From: Diploscapter coronatus
Taxonomy: Eukaryota; Nematoda; Chromadorea; Rhabditida; Rhabditidae
Direction of reading: 5' to 3'
DNA: 64,000 nt
Assembly (NCBI GenBank): GCA_964036155.1
Contig: OZ038423.1
Coordinates: forward strand, 69,641,249-69,705,248
This document shows, one piece after another, positions 25,951 to 38,700 of the stretch; the stretch's first letter is position 1, and each line of letters starts with the position of its first letter. A program made the translations under genes and the position numbers. Below the pieces are notes generated by a model. The model was not told where the DNA came from, ran no database searches, and worked only from the letters and a program-made list of their open reading frames with translations.

Positions 25951-26652
25951 TTACCGTCGTCCGTAGCCTCGACAGAACACGCATCTAAAATCAGTCATTC
26001 ACCCTGTGCTTAAGAATAGGCATTTTTCGCCATTCCAAATATGGCATTGAATATTTGACTAATTCATAAATGAACCCATAGGCTCCCACGTAATAATTTC
26101 ATGTCTCACAACAATTTCCTTGCCCGAATATAGAAGCTTTCCTAATAATAAATTCAAGGACAAGGAAGGAAACGTGATACTTTATAAATTGTTCCGTGTT
26201 TACAATTGTGATTTTGGTTAATGAGGTTGGAGAAAATTAAAATTCCAACCTTCTTGGTTCAGTGCCTGATGAGAGATCAACTTGTTTCGGCACCCACACA
26301 ACGTCGCCTGAGTCTTCGTTCACCGTAGCCATACCTTGGAGCTAAAATTTTGCTTTTAGGTCGGACTTTTACAATTCAAAAGATAATGTCTGAACTTGAA
26401 AATTCCAAAGTTTATATAAATAACATGACATGGTCAACTAAATACTTAATATATTTTTCGCCTTACAAATTGCATTAGATTATAAAGTACAGCTTTTATT
26501 GGGAATCATATTTCGAGGTCGAACTTAAAATTATGATGACATAGGGTCGGAATTAATAATTGCTAAATTTTGACCTTTGAAGCGGACCGAAATGCTGCGA
26601 ATGAACTAGCGAACAAAACGAATAGAAGCAGAAACGGAGTGTTGAAGTTCAT
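25951..26652 (-). CDS. Candidate neuropeptide precursor: signal peptide plus CVFCRGY-amide
   Basis: Three exons (26575-26652, 26250-26341, 25951-25984) join in phase through introns with GT-AG ends and give a 67-residue protein. Residues 1-20 form a signal peptide (MNFNTPFLLLFVLFASSFAA). A spacer of about 35 residues ends EPRR, a convertase site. It is followed at once by CVFCRGY, then Gly-Arg-Arg and the stop. Glycine before a dibasic site is the standard signal for C-terminal amidation, so the predicted product is a seven-residue amidated peptide with a possible Cys1-Cys4 ring. The intron 2 donor (GTTGGA) is weak. No named nematode neuropeptide with this core is recalled. The dibasic-peptide-GRR layout is seen directly; the peptide's function is inference. 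Confidence 0.6.
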
Positions 26653-29128
26653 TTTGTTTCGTCGAAGTTCAGGTGTTACCTGAAAATTTGAAGTCTACAT
26701 TAACAGCGCTAAGTTAAGCGCTACAAAAAACTAAATTCGAAATTAGCATAAAGTTTTAGCTTAAAAATACGAATATTTTAAGACAATTCTGAGTCAATAT
26801 TATAAATTCAAAAATGCAGTTTTAGGTAAATATAAAGGAAAGTTCTAAATAAGGCTTATTCGAAAATTTCAGAATGATTTCATAATTCTTAAATTTACCC
26901 CGTAAGAATAACACTCGGGAAACGAGCAATGAATTGAATTTTGCAAGAAACTACGTAATAGGTTATTCGTGAAAGAAAGCCAAGTTATAGTTTGAAAAGT
27001 TCCGAAATGGCTCAAGAAAATTGGCCCCAAACAGACATGAAAAGGAGGAGGTTATAGAGTTAATAATAAGGGATCGAAGGTACATATGATACAGAATAGA
27101 ATTATAAAGCGGATGGAATAATTTACGAGTCCAAAAAATTATTATAAGATCTCAAAAATTAGGAACACAGACATGTTCGCTACGTAAATATTGATCGAAA
27201 AAAAAGATTTCTGTGAATTATACAAAAGTGGTTTTTTGAGAGGAGGAGAAACACTTTTATGCAAAGAATGATAATTGGATGATGAAAAGACGGGGGAAAA
27301 GTGGACCTTTCTGCAAATATACAAATTAGGTAATAAGACAAAAATTAGGAGGGTAGTTAATTATTCAACAGACGAGATGAATAAATAGCTCTACGAATTT
27401 TCAATTTTTCCCGGAAAATGCAATTATTCTCTGAAACATAGAAGAAAGGCAGATTAATCTTAATGAAGATCAGCTTTTTCATAAAGGAAATCGTTTTGCT
27501 TTTTAAAATCAAGATTTTGTTTAGTTAGCATAATTTTTGTCACAGAACTAGGCTCTATACTAGCAAAGATGTGAGATCAGCTTTTTATATGAGCTTAAAA
27601 CTATTTTTACCAAAAATATGCAAAATTTCTACGCAAGCGTGAGTGTAGCAAAACATCGTTAAAGTGTAGAGGGCGTAATGGTGAAAACACGAAATCCCTT
27701 TGGACGAGGAAAAAGACGGAAAGGAAGAAAAGGGCTTAGCAAATTAGTTAGGGATGAGGTAATTAGGCAGGCAGCCCTAATATGAAAATGCTAGGGCTTC
27801 TTTTGGAGCTAACTTCAAAATCCCTGAAGCTAAAATAGAATAATGGAAACTGTTGAATGAAGTGAACTCCTCCTTTATAACTAATTCCATTAATCTTAGC
27901 AATTAGAATGGTGCTCGATTTAAAAAAGGGACACAAAATGGAGCTATTCTGAGTGGCTTAAGAAGGTAGAAAACGTGAGCATTTTTGACAAGCCCCACCT
28001 TTTTCCGACAAACTACGACTAAAAGTGGCGGGTCTTTTATTAATGTGAGAAAAGCATGATGTAAAAGATAGGCTCTGGATACAGGAACAAATAATGAGCA
28101 GCGCATTTGAGCAAATAATTCAGACAAAAATAAACCTAAACCGAAGATGACCGAGCATTTTTCTTACTACATTTGTGCCCTTACCTTTTCCATTCACTAC
28201 TTTCCCGCTTTGGAATTTCTTTAGGGCTACAAATTTTGCTCTCGGGGAAAATTATTCGTCGCTAGTCAACTGCGACTTTTTTCGGGCCTTCTATGCTCAA
28301 ATTAATTTCTACTTTTCGGAAAATACAGAGATATCGATTTTCGTGGTTTAATTATTTTGATTCGACCTTAAATTTTATGATTTTCATATTAACTTCAATT
28401 TTAATGGCTTATTTAAAGTTATGATTCAACATTTTCATAATAATACGGCATCACGTAATTCTAGCGCTTATTTTGCTGTTGAATATGTTATAGTCTAAAG
28501 AAGGGAAAAACCTATAACATAAGACTTTATATTCCTAATATCACCAATAGCACCTGGGTTTAATCAACGTCCCGAGTCTAATAATTTTCTGTCTAACTTT
28601 CTAAATTACTTATTTGCCCACACTATTTCTCCTAGTTTCACTTCTTTCTTAGTCCAAATTTATCGTGCTATTTCTTGATTTTTTATGAACCTCTAATTCT
28701 TCTTCCGCGCTATTTCTCATAATTTAACCTCTTTCCGACTCCAAATTGCTAATGGTATTTTCCGTTTTTCTAAATCTCCAATTTGTACCTGAGACTCTAA
28801 TCACTAGTCTAATGGCTTTAGGCTAAGGGAACGCTTTCTTATTTTGTTATGGAAATTGATTTTTCTCTTTCCGCTTACTAGATTTCTGACCAGATTTTGT
28901 GTCTTGGATAGAGCTTACAAATTTCAAATTACGTCATGTGTTCTACATTTGCTATTTCTTTTCCTAAAATTTTCTAAATTCTGACCTAAATTCTTCCCAT
29001 TTCAGGCCAAAAACTCCCGTCTATGACTCAAAATGTGTTATTTTCCGGCCTAAAAATTTTATTATTTCTGTCCTAAAGTTCCACTTTTCAGGATAATTCT
29101 GACCTAGTTTCCTAAATTTTCAACTAAA
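26653..29128. other. 2.5-kb interval upstream of two divergent genes
   Basis: This lies between the start of the minus-strand neuropeptide-like gene and the plus-strand TRPV gene, so promoters of both should be here. Two copies of the dispersed motif TGAAGATCAGCTTTTT occur near 27462 and 27569. No exon is supported. Confidence 0.45.
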
Positions 29129-32100
29129 ATGGGGTCTTCTGAGTCGAAACCGACTAACGGAAATGTGGACGAATTGGAGGCAAATCGAATGAAGGAGAAC
29201 AAACAGATTTACAAGATCGTCGACATGCATGGCAGTGGAACTTTAATTAGGTTAATACGGTAAGAAATACCCATTTATTGATTTAAAAGGTGTTTTCGAA
29301 TTTTACTGATATAATAACAATTATTTTTTATGGAATAGTACAGTTTTTTTTAAGAAAATGGTTAACTTTTAGGAAAATCTTATGACTTTTTTCTCCGATT
29401 ATATTGATTTTCAGAGAATGTAAAACTACTAACAATTATACGCTAGCAGATGCCTATATTAAAGATTCATTACAGCCGTATTTGTACAATTCCGGAAAAG
29501 GCAAAATCGTAGCAATTACAGAACTAATTAAGATCCGAAATCAGGTAGCTGTCAAATTAATTACCCTAATCATCTCCACTTTAGGAAAGAAACGCTAAAC
29601 TATCAGCTATTGCGAGGAAAAAGAGTAAGGGGAAGTCGGGTCCGAATATTCTGGACGAGTTAGACCAGCAAAATGCTAACGCAGGAGATCTAAAGAAGGG
29701 TAACTAAATGAAATTTAATTGGGTTAATTATTCTCCCAATTAGCACTGAAATTACTCGATGGCGGTGGGAAAAAGGGCAAATCTGAGTCTCGATATCGCG
29801 AAATCGGCTGGAAATTAGAGGATCGAGGTAATTATCGGGCCGTTAGCACTAATTAGCAGGCTTAATTAGGCAATATGGGAGAGACATTATTATGTGTTTG
29901 CCTTTTGCAAGGCTCTCCGCTTCATAATGAAGTTGCTATACGGTTAATCGAAATCTATCCGAAGTTAATTAGCGATATCTGCATATCTGAGGAATATTAT
30001 GGCGAGTGAATTGAGTAATTCATATTTTTGAATACTGCAATTAAGGATTATCACCTTTGCATCTAGCGATAATTAACCACGACGTTAAGATGGTGTTAAC
30101 GCTCTTGAAGAAAGGAGCTGATGTTAACCAAAGGTGCTTAGGAGCGTTCTTTTGTACTGAAGATCAGGTTAGAGAAATGTTGAAATTGTAGATTTTTTAT
30201 TATTTGAATTTAGAAGGCTTCAAGAACGGATAACATGGAGCATGAAGAAGTAGAGCTGTCGGTTAAGACCAACTATATGGGGTTAGATTTAGAATAATTA
30301 AATAAAACCACGATATCAAAAATATGACTTCACATTAAATATTCATTGGGTTTAGCGTCCAAATATTATTTTAGAAATTACAACTATTGATTATTGAATT
30401 TAAATATAACGTTGTAATGATGAGTATTGAACCTCAGGCAAAAATACGGAGTCAAACTTTTCATTTTGTTGTCTCTTAAAGTTTAATATGACCCTAAAAT
30501 ATGAAACAAAGCGATTTTTCATGAAGATTACCTTCAGATCGATGTATTTTGGCGAATACCCCCTCTCATTCGCGGTTTGTATGGAGCAACCCGATATGTT
30601 TCGACTTCTAATCGCGTTCAAAGCTAATCTAAATGCCCAAGATACGAATGGCAATACCGTCTGTCATTTAGCTGTAATCCACGAAAAAGAGGTTGGTTGG
30701 AAAATAGTTATCGATTTCTTCGATTTTAGAAAATGCTTGAAATGTGCTTGGAAGCTGGGGCTAATCCGAAGATAGCTAATAAGCAAAATCTAACGCCTTT
30801 AACGCTAGCTGCTAAATTGGCGAAGAAAAAGGTAGTAAAAATAGATCAAATCTATCATTTTTTAAATCAATAATCAATAGTTACTGGTTTTCAGATGTTC
30901 GACTTTATGTTGCAAATAGAGTCAGAGCAAGTTTGGACCTATGGAGGATCGAATTGTATCGCTTATCCTCTGACCAAAATTGATACAATTGACGAAAAAA
31001 CGGGGCATATGAATGAAGATTCAGCTTTATCGCTGATAGTCTATGGGGTAATTGGTTTAAAATGTTAATTTATGCTCACATATTGAATAATCATTGCTGA
31101 TGGAGCTATTACATCATGTTAATTTGTTTCGAAGTTTTAGATAATTCAATTTACGATTTAGGAAACTCGAGAGCATTTGGAGTTAATGGACGGTTTAATC
31201 GAAAATATTTTAGACGAAAAATGGAATGCATACGGAAAAACTCTGTACTAATTTCAAAAATAGAATTTTAAAATATTTGAATTTAGCTGGATGCGTTCAT
31301 TATTTTTCTTCATATTCTATTACATTTTCTTCACTGCGTCATATTTTTTAAGACCTATGACGGCAACCACTACGGTATTTAAGATATGCTAATTTGTGAA
31401 AATTTCGATTCTTTAGCACCTTACGCGAGGCCTGATAGACCCGTGGGGTGTGGTGCTTCAAAATATCTCTCAAAATACTACCTATTTAAAAATGGACAAT
31501 TATTCTTGGGGTAAGCTTAAATTGTGGGAGTTTAGAAAATTGAATTTTAGATCCCAAAGATACGCAATGTCACCTAATGGACTACCCTAAATTGCCGATA
31601 GAATGGGGATGGGTACTTTTTGGCAGCATTACCAAAAACAGCAACGTTTTCAGGGAAGGTTGGCTTGTGAAATAGTAACGCTGACCATCGTGATGGTACA
31701 TATGATTATCGACGCGAAGGACATTCGAAGAACGGGTTTCAAGAAATGGTTCTCGAGAATGGTAACGCTCCATTTGATTACCATTTGTTTATCATTTTAT
31801 TGACTTTTCAGAAGGTCTTTCCCTCCAAATTAATGTACAAGCTTTCGAATTTCCTACTGATATTTTCCGTGCCTATACGATTAAGTTGTCGGTTTTCAGA
31901 TGTAAATCAAATTTTAAATTTATTTTTAAGATTCAAATTTAGATATCCTTATTCCTCGACAATTTATTCATGCTTATATCGGTGGTATTGGTTACATTTC
32001 ATTTTTTATATTTCTGCCGGTGAGTTAAGTTTCAAGTTTAAATGAATTTTTAAATTTAGTGCCATACCCTTCGTTGGGCCTTTCGTTTTGATGGTTTACA

Positions 32101-33290
32101 CTATAATTACCCGAGATCTCAGTCGGTTTCTAATTATCTACGGCATATTCTTGGTCGGATTTTCACAGTGTAATTAAACGCTAACTAAATATTTAATTGG
32201 TTGATTAATTAACTTTCAGCATTTTACGTGCTATTCAATACATGTGAGCGGGCGGCGATGGAGTTGCAAAATAAAGGAAAAACCGAGTTTGAGAATATCA
32301 TTCAAGTAATTAGCTATTTAATTGTCCTAATTAAACATGTAATTAACCCAATTATATCTTTAATTACCCCCAATTAAGACGCCTATCGATGCATTTTTGA
32401 GGACTTTCATTATGACTATCGGCGAATTTGGCTCGCTATATAAAGAAATGGCTTCTTGCGACTCGTTAATGATGCGTAATTTGGGAAAGGTCGTTGTGTG
32501 GAAGTCAGAAAAATCCATAAATCGATTTTCAGCTGGTTTTCGTTTTGTTTGAGGCTTTTGTTTCGATTTTACAGTTTAATTTGCTGATCGCTATGATGTT
32601 GGTTTTAACTGAATTTTGACATAACTCAAAACTTTAGGACCCGAACCTACGAGGAAATTTTTCTTACGACAAAAGAGTGGAAACGACAGGTTGAAATTTC
32701 ATAATTTCAAATTTGTATACTTCAAATTTAGTGGGCCCAAGTCATTTTAATGCTGGAAATGTCTTTGTCACCACAAAGCAGACTAATGCATCTATTGAAA
32801 TATTCAAGACCGACCGGCACGAATAAAAAGACCAGAAGCTATGTCGTGATTAAGAAAACGGCCGTGGTACGAATGTTAAGATTAAAACAAATAACTTAGT
32901 CTAAATTAAAATTTTAAATGATATTAAAACGTTAGTACTAATTTATCGACGTTTTAAGTTTAAGAATAAATCTTAGTTTTAAAGATAATAATACTTGCAT
33001 AGAAATTTGAAATAATTTCCAATTTTTAGAACGAACTTACCGAAGAATCTGAAATGGAGCTTCGAAAGCAAAGGGAATTAAAGCGACGCGAAGAAAAACG
33101 CGCCCTAATGCGAAAGAAACTAAGGGTTACTGTAAAATTATTGATTTTTGAAAAATAAATATTTTAGGAACAAGAACTGAGAGAAACTGCTACGGCAATT
33201 TTGGAACAAGGTCTACAAGTACCGAGAACACCAATGTCAAGAATGAGGTTAAGAAAGCAATCTACCATAGATAGAAGTTTACCGTTTTAA
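29129..33290 (+). CDS. Ankyrin-repeat TRPV cation channel (OSM-9/OCR type)
   Basis: A plasma-membrane cation channel of the TRPV family, which in nematodes serves sensory cilia. The ATG at 29129 (MGSSESKPTNG) carries a Gly2 that could be myristoylated. The N-terminal half has ankyrin repeats (GSPLHNEVAIRLIEIYP, SPLHLAIINHDVKMVLTLL, YPLSFAVCMEQPDMFRLLI, GNTVCHLAVIHEKE, TPLTLAAKLAKKK). Then S1 (SLFFFIFYYIFFTASYFLRP), S2 (IVTLTIVMVHMIIDAKDIRR), S3-S4 (FPSKLMYKLSNFLLIFSVPI; NLFMLISVVLVTFHFLYF), S5 (FVLMVYTIITRDLSRFLIIY), the pore helix (TFIMTIGEFGSLYKEMASC), S6 (FEAFVSILQFNLLIAMM) and a tail with the TRP-region EWKRQWAQVILMLEMSL. The C-terminus is basic and coiled-coil-like (ELRKQRELKRREEKR). About 25 small exons. 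One junction near 30006-30045 is off by one base (see findings). OCR-1 to OCR-4 or OSM-9 cannot be distinguished by eye. Confidence 0.93.
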
Positions 33291-33543
33291 TTTAAACTAT
33301 ATTTTATACTTAGTTGTAAATTTGCCTCATATTATTTTGCTCAATTAGATTTTTCGAATAATAATTTATTTATTGCTAAAATGAAGATTGCTTTACAAAT
33401 ATTTGCTCAGGATATGCTAAGTTCCATTCAAGAAAGATGGATTTTACCCGCAGAATAGCAGAAAACTAAGATTATGTACAGTTTCCCGTTAAGTTGGGAA
33501 TACTGGATTATTTTGTACAGGAAAATACAAATCAAATCGGGCC

Positions 33544-34459
33544 CTAAACAATTTCCGCCAAGATTTTCTGATTGTCTTCATTGTCGCAGATTTTCTGTAT
33601 TCCATCCGGATTCGACGACGTCATTTTATTCGGCTTCGCTGGGGTTCTTAGTAGTTGCTCGAATTCCCACTACAATGATAATAAATTACCCAAAATGATA
33701 TTTAAATGGTAACCTGATGCCACTGTCAATCAATTAAAATGGAAAAACAATCTCGGGAATTCTCATTAAAATGCCAATAAGTTACCAAAGTGGTACCTTT
33801 CTCTCTTCCAGACCCAAATCTATCGGTGGTAGAGAGTATTTCGGATGTAGATAGTCGTTTCTCGGCGTGTATCCCGAGGAATTCGATGATGCGATCGAGT
33901 TCTTCTTGCCCCACCTTATCTCGGACTCTTTACTCGATTTTTTTGAATTTTTCACCGCCGGCAATAACTTGTACATGTCCAAAGACGCGCTGAAATTATT
34001 GAGTTTGAAAAGAAAAGATCGATTTTTTTCGACTTAAAAAAATTACCTGGAAGAAATCGAATCGATTTCTGCGAATTTTGTATTTCTTCTAGGGGATTTC
34101 ACCGTGCTGAACGGTAGATCTTTCCGAGAGTGGCATCTGAAGAAAAAGCGCTATTATTTGAAAAATAATTTAATAAAAAACGTTATAACTTTAGATTTGG
34201 GGCGTCCGAGTCTAAAAAATCAACAAAAGACTTTATTTGTAATTTTTGCTTTAAATATTGATACCTTGGCGTCGTAAAATGGATAATAAAGAGCGTCATA
34301 CCTATTCGGAATCAGCGTGCACCATCCCATGAAAAAGGCGATAAGTAAAAGCGTGTAAGTGAAGAGAATGACGATCGTTAAATACAACCACATGTACGAA
34401 AAAGCATCTGTCCGCCAGATCTCAGTTGGGATTTTGAAGCAACTTGCCGAAATTCGAAT
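33544..34459 (-). CDS. Small single-pass membrane protein, unknown family
   Basis: An exon from an acceptor at 34460-34461 encodes the membrane segment YLTIVILFTYTLLLIAFFMG with the ATG at 34393 just before it (MWLYLT). It joins in phase (Arg codon split AG/A) to CHSRKDLPFSTVKSPRR, then to a polar tail with KNSKKSSKESEIRWGKKNS, the basic/proline end LEERKWEFEQLLRTPAKPNK, and TAG at 33544-33546. If it starts at 34393 it is a protein of about 195 residues with nearly all its mass in one soluble tail. It could instead be the 3' end of a longer gene, because the exon reads open up to its acceptor. The frame does not continue into the basonuclin gene upstream. No domain recognised. Confidence 0.55.
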
Positions 34460-35714
34460 CTGAAATTTAACGAAATGAAAATTTTCGATGAAATTTAAGG
34501 CTCTGAAAGCATTTAGTTAGGAGAAGAAATATTGAATTTCAACAAATTCGGAAAACACATAATTAGGCTAAAGAGTGGAAGACTTGGTGAAGAACATTTT
34601 TTCTTGAAATAATCTTAAAAGATTTTTTCAGGAAAATCATGTTTTAAGGGAGGAAATTTGAGTATTTTCAATGAAGATGATCCTCTTTTAGTTTATTTTA
34701 CTAGATTTCTGGGAAAACTACTTCTCAAAATCAAAAAGTTGAATATTTTGGTGAAGACCAGCCTTTCTTATCACTGATAAGAGACAAAACCACTGATAAA
34801 TGAAGGCCACCTGCTTAGAGGTTAAATTGATAAGGATTAGATCCGCGAACTGATAGTGGGAGGTACGCTCTCTTTGCAGCTGATTCATTGATATTGAAGC
34901 ATTTGCAGATATAAAGTTTTGAAGGAGAGACATATGAAATCCGAGAGGGGAAAAGAAAAAAGAAAGAAACAAAGATATCCGAACACAACTCTCGAACTCG
35001 CGCTACTATACGATTACAACCTGCCTGGGATATGACTAGCATCAGAGAAAAATGGCGAGACATAGCACATGAAATGCAGAGACGGAAAGAAAAATGAGAG
35101 AAGAAATAGTATGGCAAAATGTAGAGAAAAGGGGTAAAGATCAGGAAATAGTATGGTAAAGGATGCAAAATCAGACAACACACAAAACGAAGAACATCCG
35201 AAAAGTGACACTGAAAAAATAGAAGTCGAAAAAATTGAGGCATGTGTTTGCGATTTGACGCAAAACCCAAGAAAACAAAAATAAAACAAAAAAATAGAAT
35301 TTCTATTTTCGAGCTCAGAAGCCTAAACTTTTGAGGTAAAAATTGCAGTTCAAAAGACGCATTTTATGCACGTCAAACGTAAATAATAGAGGCTAAGATA
35401 ATTCATGCCTTAGAAGAGCTGAAATAAATCCGATCTTGCGAAATAAGAGAACAAACTGAGATTGATTCATAGTGTTTATTTGCGAAAAAATACAATCACC
35501 AAAATTTTGACAACTGAAAGAAAGTTTGAATTTAAAGAAAAAAAACCGGGTTTCGCTGGCAAGAAAATGATCTAAAAATCTAATTTATCTCAGATAATCA
35601 AATATATCAATTCATATTATTATTTCTCAGAAAATATCGTAGTTGTTATATTTACCGGTAAGAAAAACAAATATTTCTTGTACAAAATATTGATTTTTCA
35701 AAGATTATTCAAAT
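34460..35714. other. Interval without a supported gene
   Basis: On the minus strand two overlapping frames (34815-35270 and 35014-35289) read as Phe/Ser/Leu-rich sequence. This comes from a pyrimidine-biased tract; no splice sites or motifs support them. One copy of the TGAAGACCAGC motif lies near 34749. Confidence 0.45.
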
Positions 35715-38700
35715 TTAATGGCTTGACGAGTTTTGTAGAGCGTTTAGTGCAGACGCCTAAATTAAGAAAAATAAATCAAAGAAATTTAGAAACTGCTCAA
35801 ACGCTAAAAATTAGCAGTGGGGTGTATTTTCAAAAAAAAATCGATTTATTGTTTTCTTAAACAAAAATACCTGCGTCTGTTGAACGATCTGTTGAAGTAA
35901 CATCAGTTGAAGATCAGCGTTAATCAAGGGAAACTGCAATTTGGTTGGGGGTTTCCAAGACAAATCCAGAGGTCGGCGTTCGTTATTGTCGTCGGATTTG
36001 CGCTTCCGACTTAGCAACGCCAAGGCTAGCGCTGCGGCGGGAGATGGCTAAATTTTAATAATAGTGTCTTTTATTTTTTTAAATAGTAACGCTATTGTCA
36101 AATTCTAAAAGAAATTACAGTAATGCTGGGCGTCGTCTTCTGGACGCCATCAGCGTCGTTCCGCAATTCAGAAGAGCCTGACGACGACATCTCTGTTGAA
36201 GAGGAAGAACTCAATAGAGGAGATGGAATTGTGGCTGACTAAAATTTAACGCCGTTTCATTAAAGTTAAGCTAAAAATTACTGCTGTTCCAGATAGGGCG
36301 CTAGTAATTTGATCTCGATAGTTCTCAGGCACATGAAGTTTCGGATTGGTGTTGGCGGAGTGGCGATTTCTAAGAATTTTTCAGGATCTTTTATTTTATA
36401 TTCAGGACTTTCTATTAACTAGATATAAGATCCACTTTTAATGTAATCTAAACATTGCATTTTAGAGTAAGTATTCAATGTTTAAGAGAAGATCTTCTAA
36501 TCTTAATAGAGAATCTTCTATTATTTAGTACAAGTACCTGCTCCTCCTAGAAGAGAACTCCTTTCCACAGCCCGGAATTGTGCACATGTGCATTTCCTTC
36601 AGATGGACAGCAGAGGTGTGGATCTTCAGCGCCCCCTTGTCGCAGAACGTCTTTTCACACGTCTCGCAGCGAACGCGCTTCTTCACTTTTGATGCGAAGT
36701 TCTGAAATTTCATAAAAGACATCATTTTAAAAATGAGCGATCGTAAAATGTATAAAGGACGCCATTTTTTAAAAGTAACGCCATCTTACCGTATCATTGC
36801 TAGAAGTGTTTGAAGGAGGTCTCAGAGTTCGCTCCAAAGGAGAAGTAGCGTCATTTTCTGCGTCCTTAGCGTTCACTTCCTCGTCTCTCTGCGTCTCCTC
36901 CTTCTCTTCGCCCTCTCGCTCATTGGCATCGTGCTCGACGTCAATGGCGTCGTCAGAAGACGTCCCCGTTGAGGCTGTCGTCGCCGTAACGTCTTCGGAA
37001 GCCATAGATGAGGATACTGTAGACAATAGTGAGGCGGGGTTCAGCAACTTTGGAACTTGCGCTACTAAACTGGTAGTTCTTTCATAGGGGAATAAGATTT
37101 TTGATCAACAATAGGTGAATTTAAGTGACATGTTATAGGAAACGCTACAGCATGTCTTATTATCTAGCTAGTTGTTTCAGTTTATTTTGTAGTTATATCG
37201 TTTTTCGTTAAGTAATTCATCATTTTTTGTCACAGCTGTATTCAAATTCGGTTAGTCTCTACGAACGTAATAATAGTTAATGACGATAGAGAAAACCATA
37301 CAGTGTAGTGCCGCCATGGAGTTGAATGACGCTAGTTGTAGTTGAAATGGCATCCTGAAATCAAATTTATTTTTAATTTAATCTCGGATATAATGCAGTT
37401 CTAACTTTAAAAACGAATTGATCTATAATATTTGAACCTAAGTTATCGTTTAATGATCTACAGTTGAATAGTTGAATTATATTACCAAGGGTGTATCGGA
37501 GTAGGTAGCAATGATTGCAAAATAGGCGTGGCCAAAGGTAGCTGCCTCAGTCGGTCCATAGCTATGCGCTCGTCGCAAACTCGGTACAGAGTAACACGGT
37601 TACCGCTAGAGTCCTAAAATATCATAATTTTAATAAAATATATTTTTAAAGTTTATCTATGTATCATATCAAGTTTTAAAATAGTGGACGAATTTTAGAG
37701 AATAAGATATTAACATTCAGATTTATGCAAATGTTGAAAGATATTGGAACTTGGAAGAATACGGTAGGTCGCTGTGAATGTCTCTATGTCTCTGAGACTA
37801 ATGTCTGCGTGTCAGAGCGAATGTCATACAAATGGCCTTCCCTCCAACTGCTGAAATGCCTGATGGCGCAACGGTTGTCTCTTGACACCCCGTTTTGTGC
37901 AATTTGTCAGCCGAGCTTTCCGCGCTCCGGCTTAAACCCACCAGGGACCCCTTTTTTGACAAAATAGCTCCTAACACATCTAGAGAACAAGAAGGACCCA
38001 AATTATCATCAACATTTAAACATATTCTTGCCGAAAATAAAACATGGACTAAGAGTTAAAGACAAATTCTAATTGGAGGTTCCTTAAAAGAAAGAAGAAG
38101 ACATTTAATCGGGAAGAGATTTAAATTAAATGGTCCGGAAAAGTCGCTAGGATCTAAGAAACATGGAGGAAAATTGATTTAAGATACGTAGTCGCGAGAA
38201 AATTTTGACAGAAAGTGTACTAATTTCTGTCTCAGAACATAACATTTCCGTCGAGGAATAAAATAGTCTAACAAAACATTCTTTGTGGCTTGTTAAGACA
38301 TGACACAGATTTTGTTTTCGCGCCAGATTTTTCACAATATTCGAGCTTTTATTAGCGCTAAAAAGACGCGACTCTAATTTGACGATTTTCAGCCAATTAG
38401 CATTGAAACTAAACATGTGCAACTCATCAAAGACAAAGTCAAGTCATTATGTCGTGCATAAAACGGTTTATGATCCTATGCTATATCATATACGGTATTA
38501 AAAGGTAGGAAGATGAAAATCTCCGGCATAAATAAACGAATCTGAGAAGAATATAATAAACCCTTTCCGGGGTGGTCCTCTAAAATATCTGTGCTCTCTC
38601 AAAACTGAACGTTATTTCTCCTGCCACCAATATCTTCAAATTAGGTAATTCCAAGGGTATGTCAAAGGCGAAAAATACGCATGTCAACGACGTCTTTTTG

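Noticed and set aside
34815..35289. Two overlapping long minus frames rich in Phe, Ser and Leu
   Set aside because: They are translations of a CT-biased tract; no ordered motif, no splice sites.
37725..38001. Overlapping frames on both strands around 37.8 kb considered as a further basonuclin N-terminal exon
   Set aside because: They do not show basonuclin motifs, and the phase-compatible N-terminal block was found at 42.3 kb instead.
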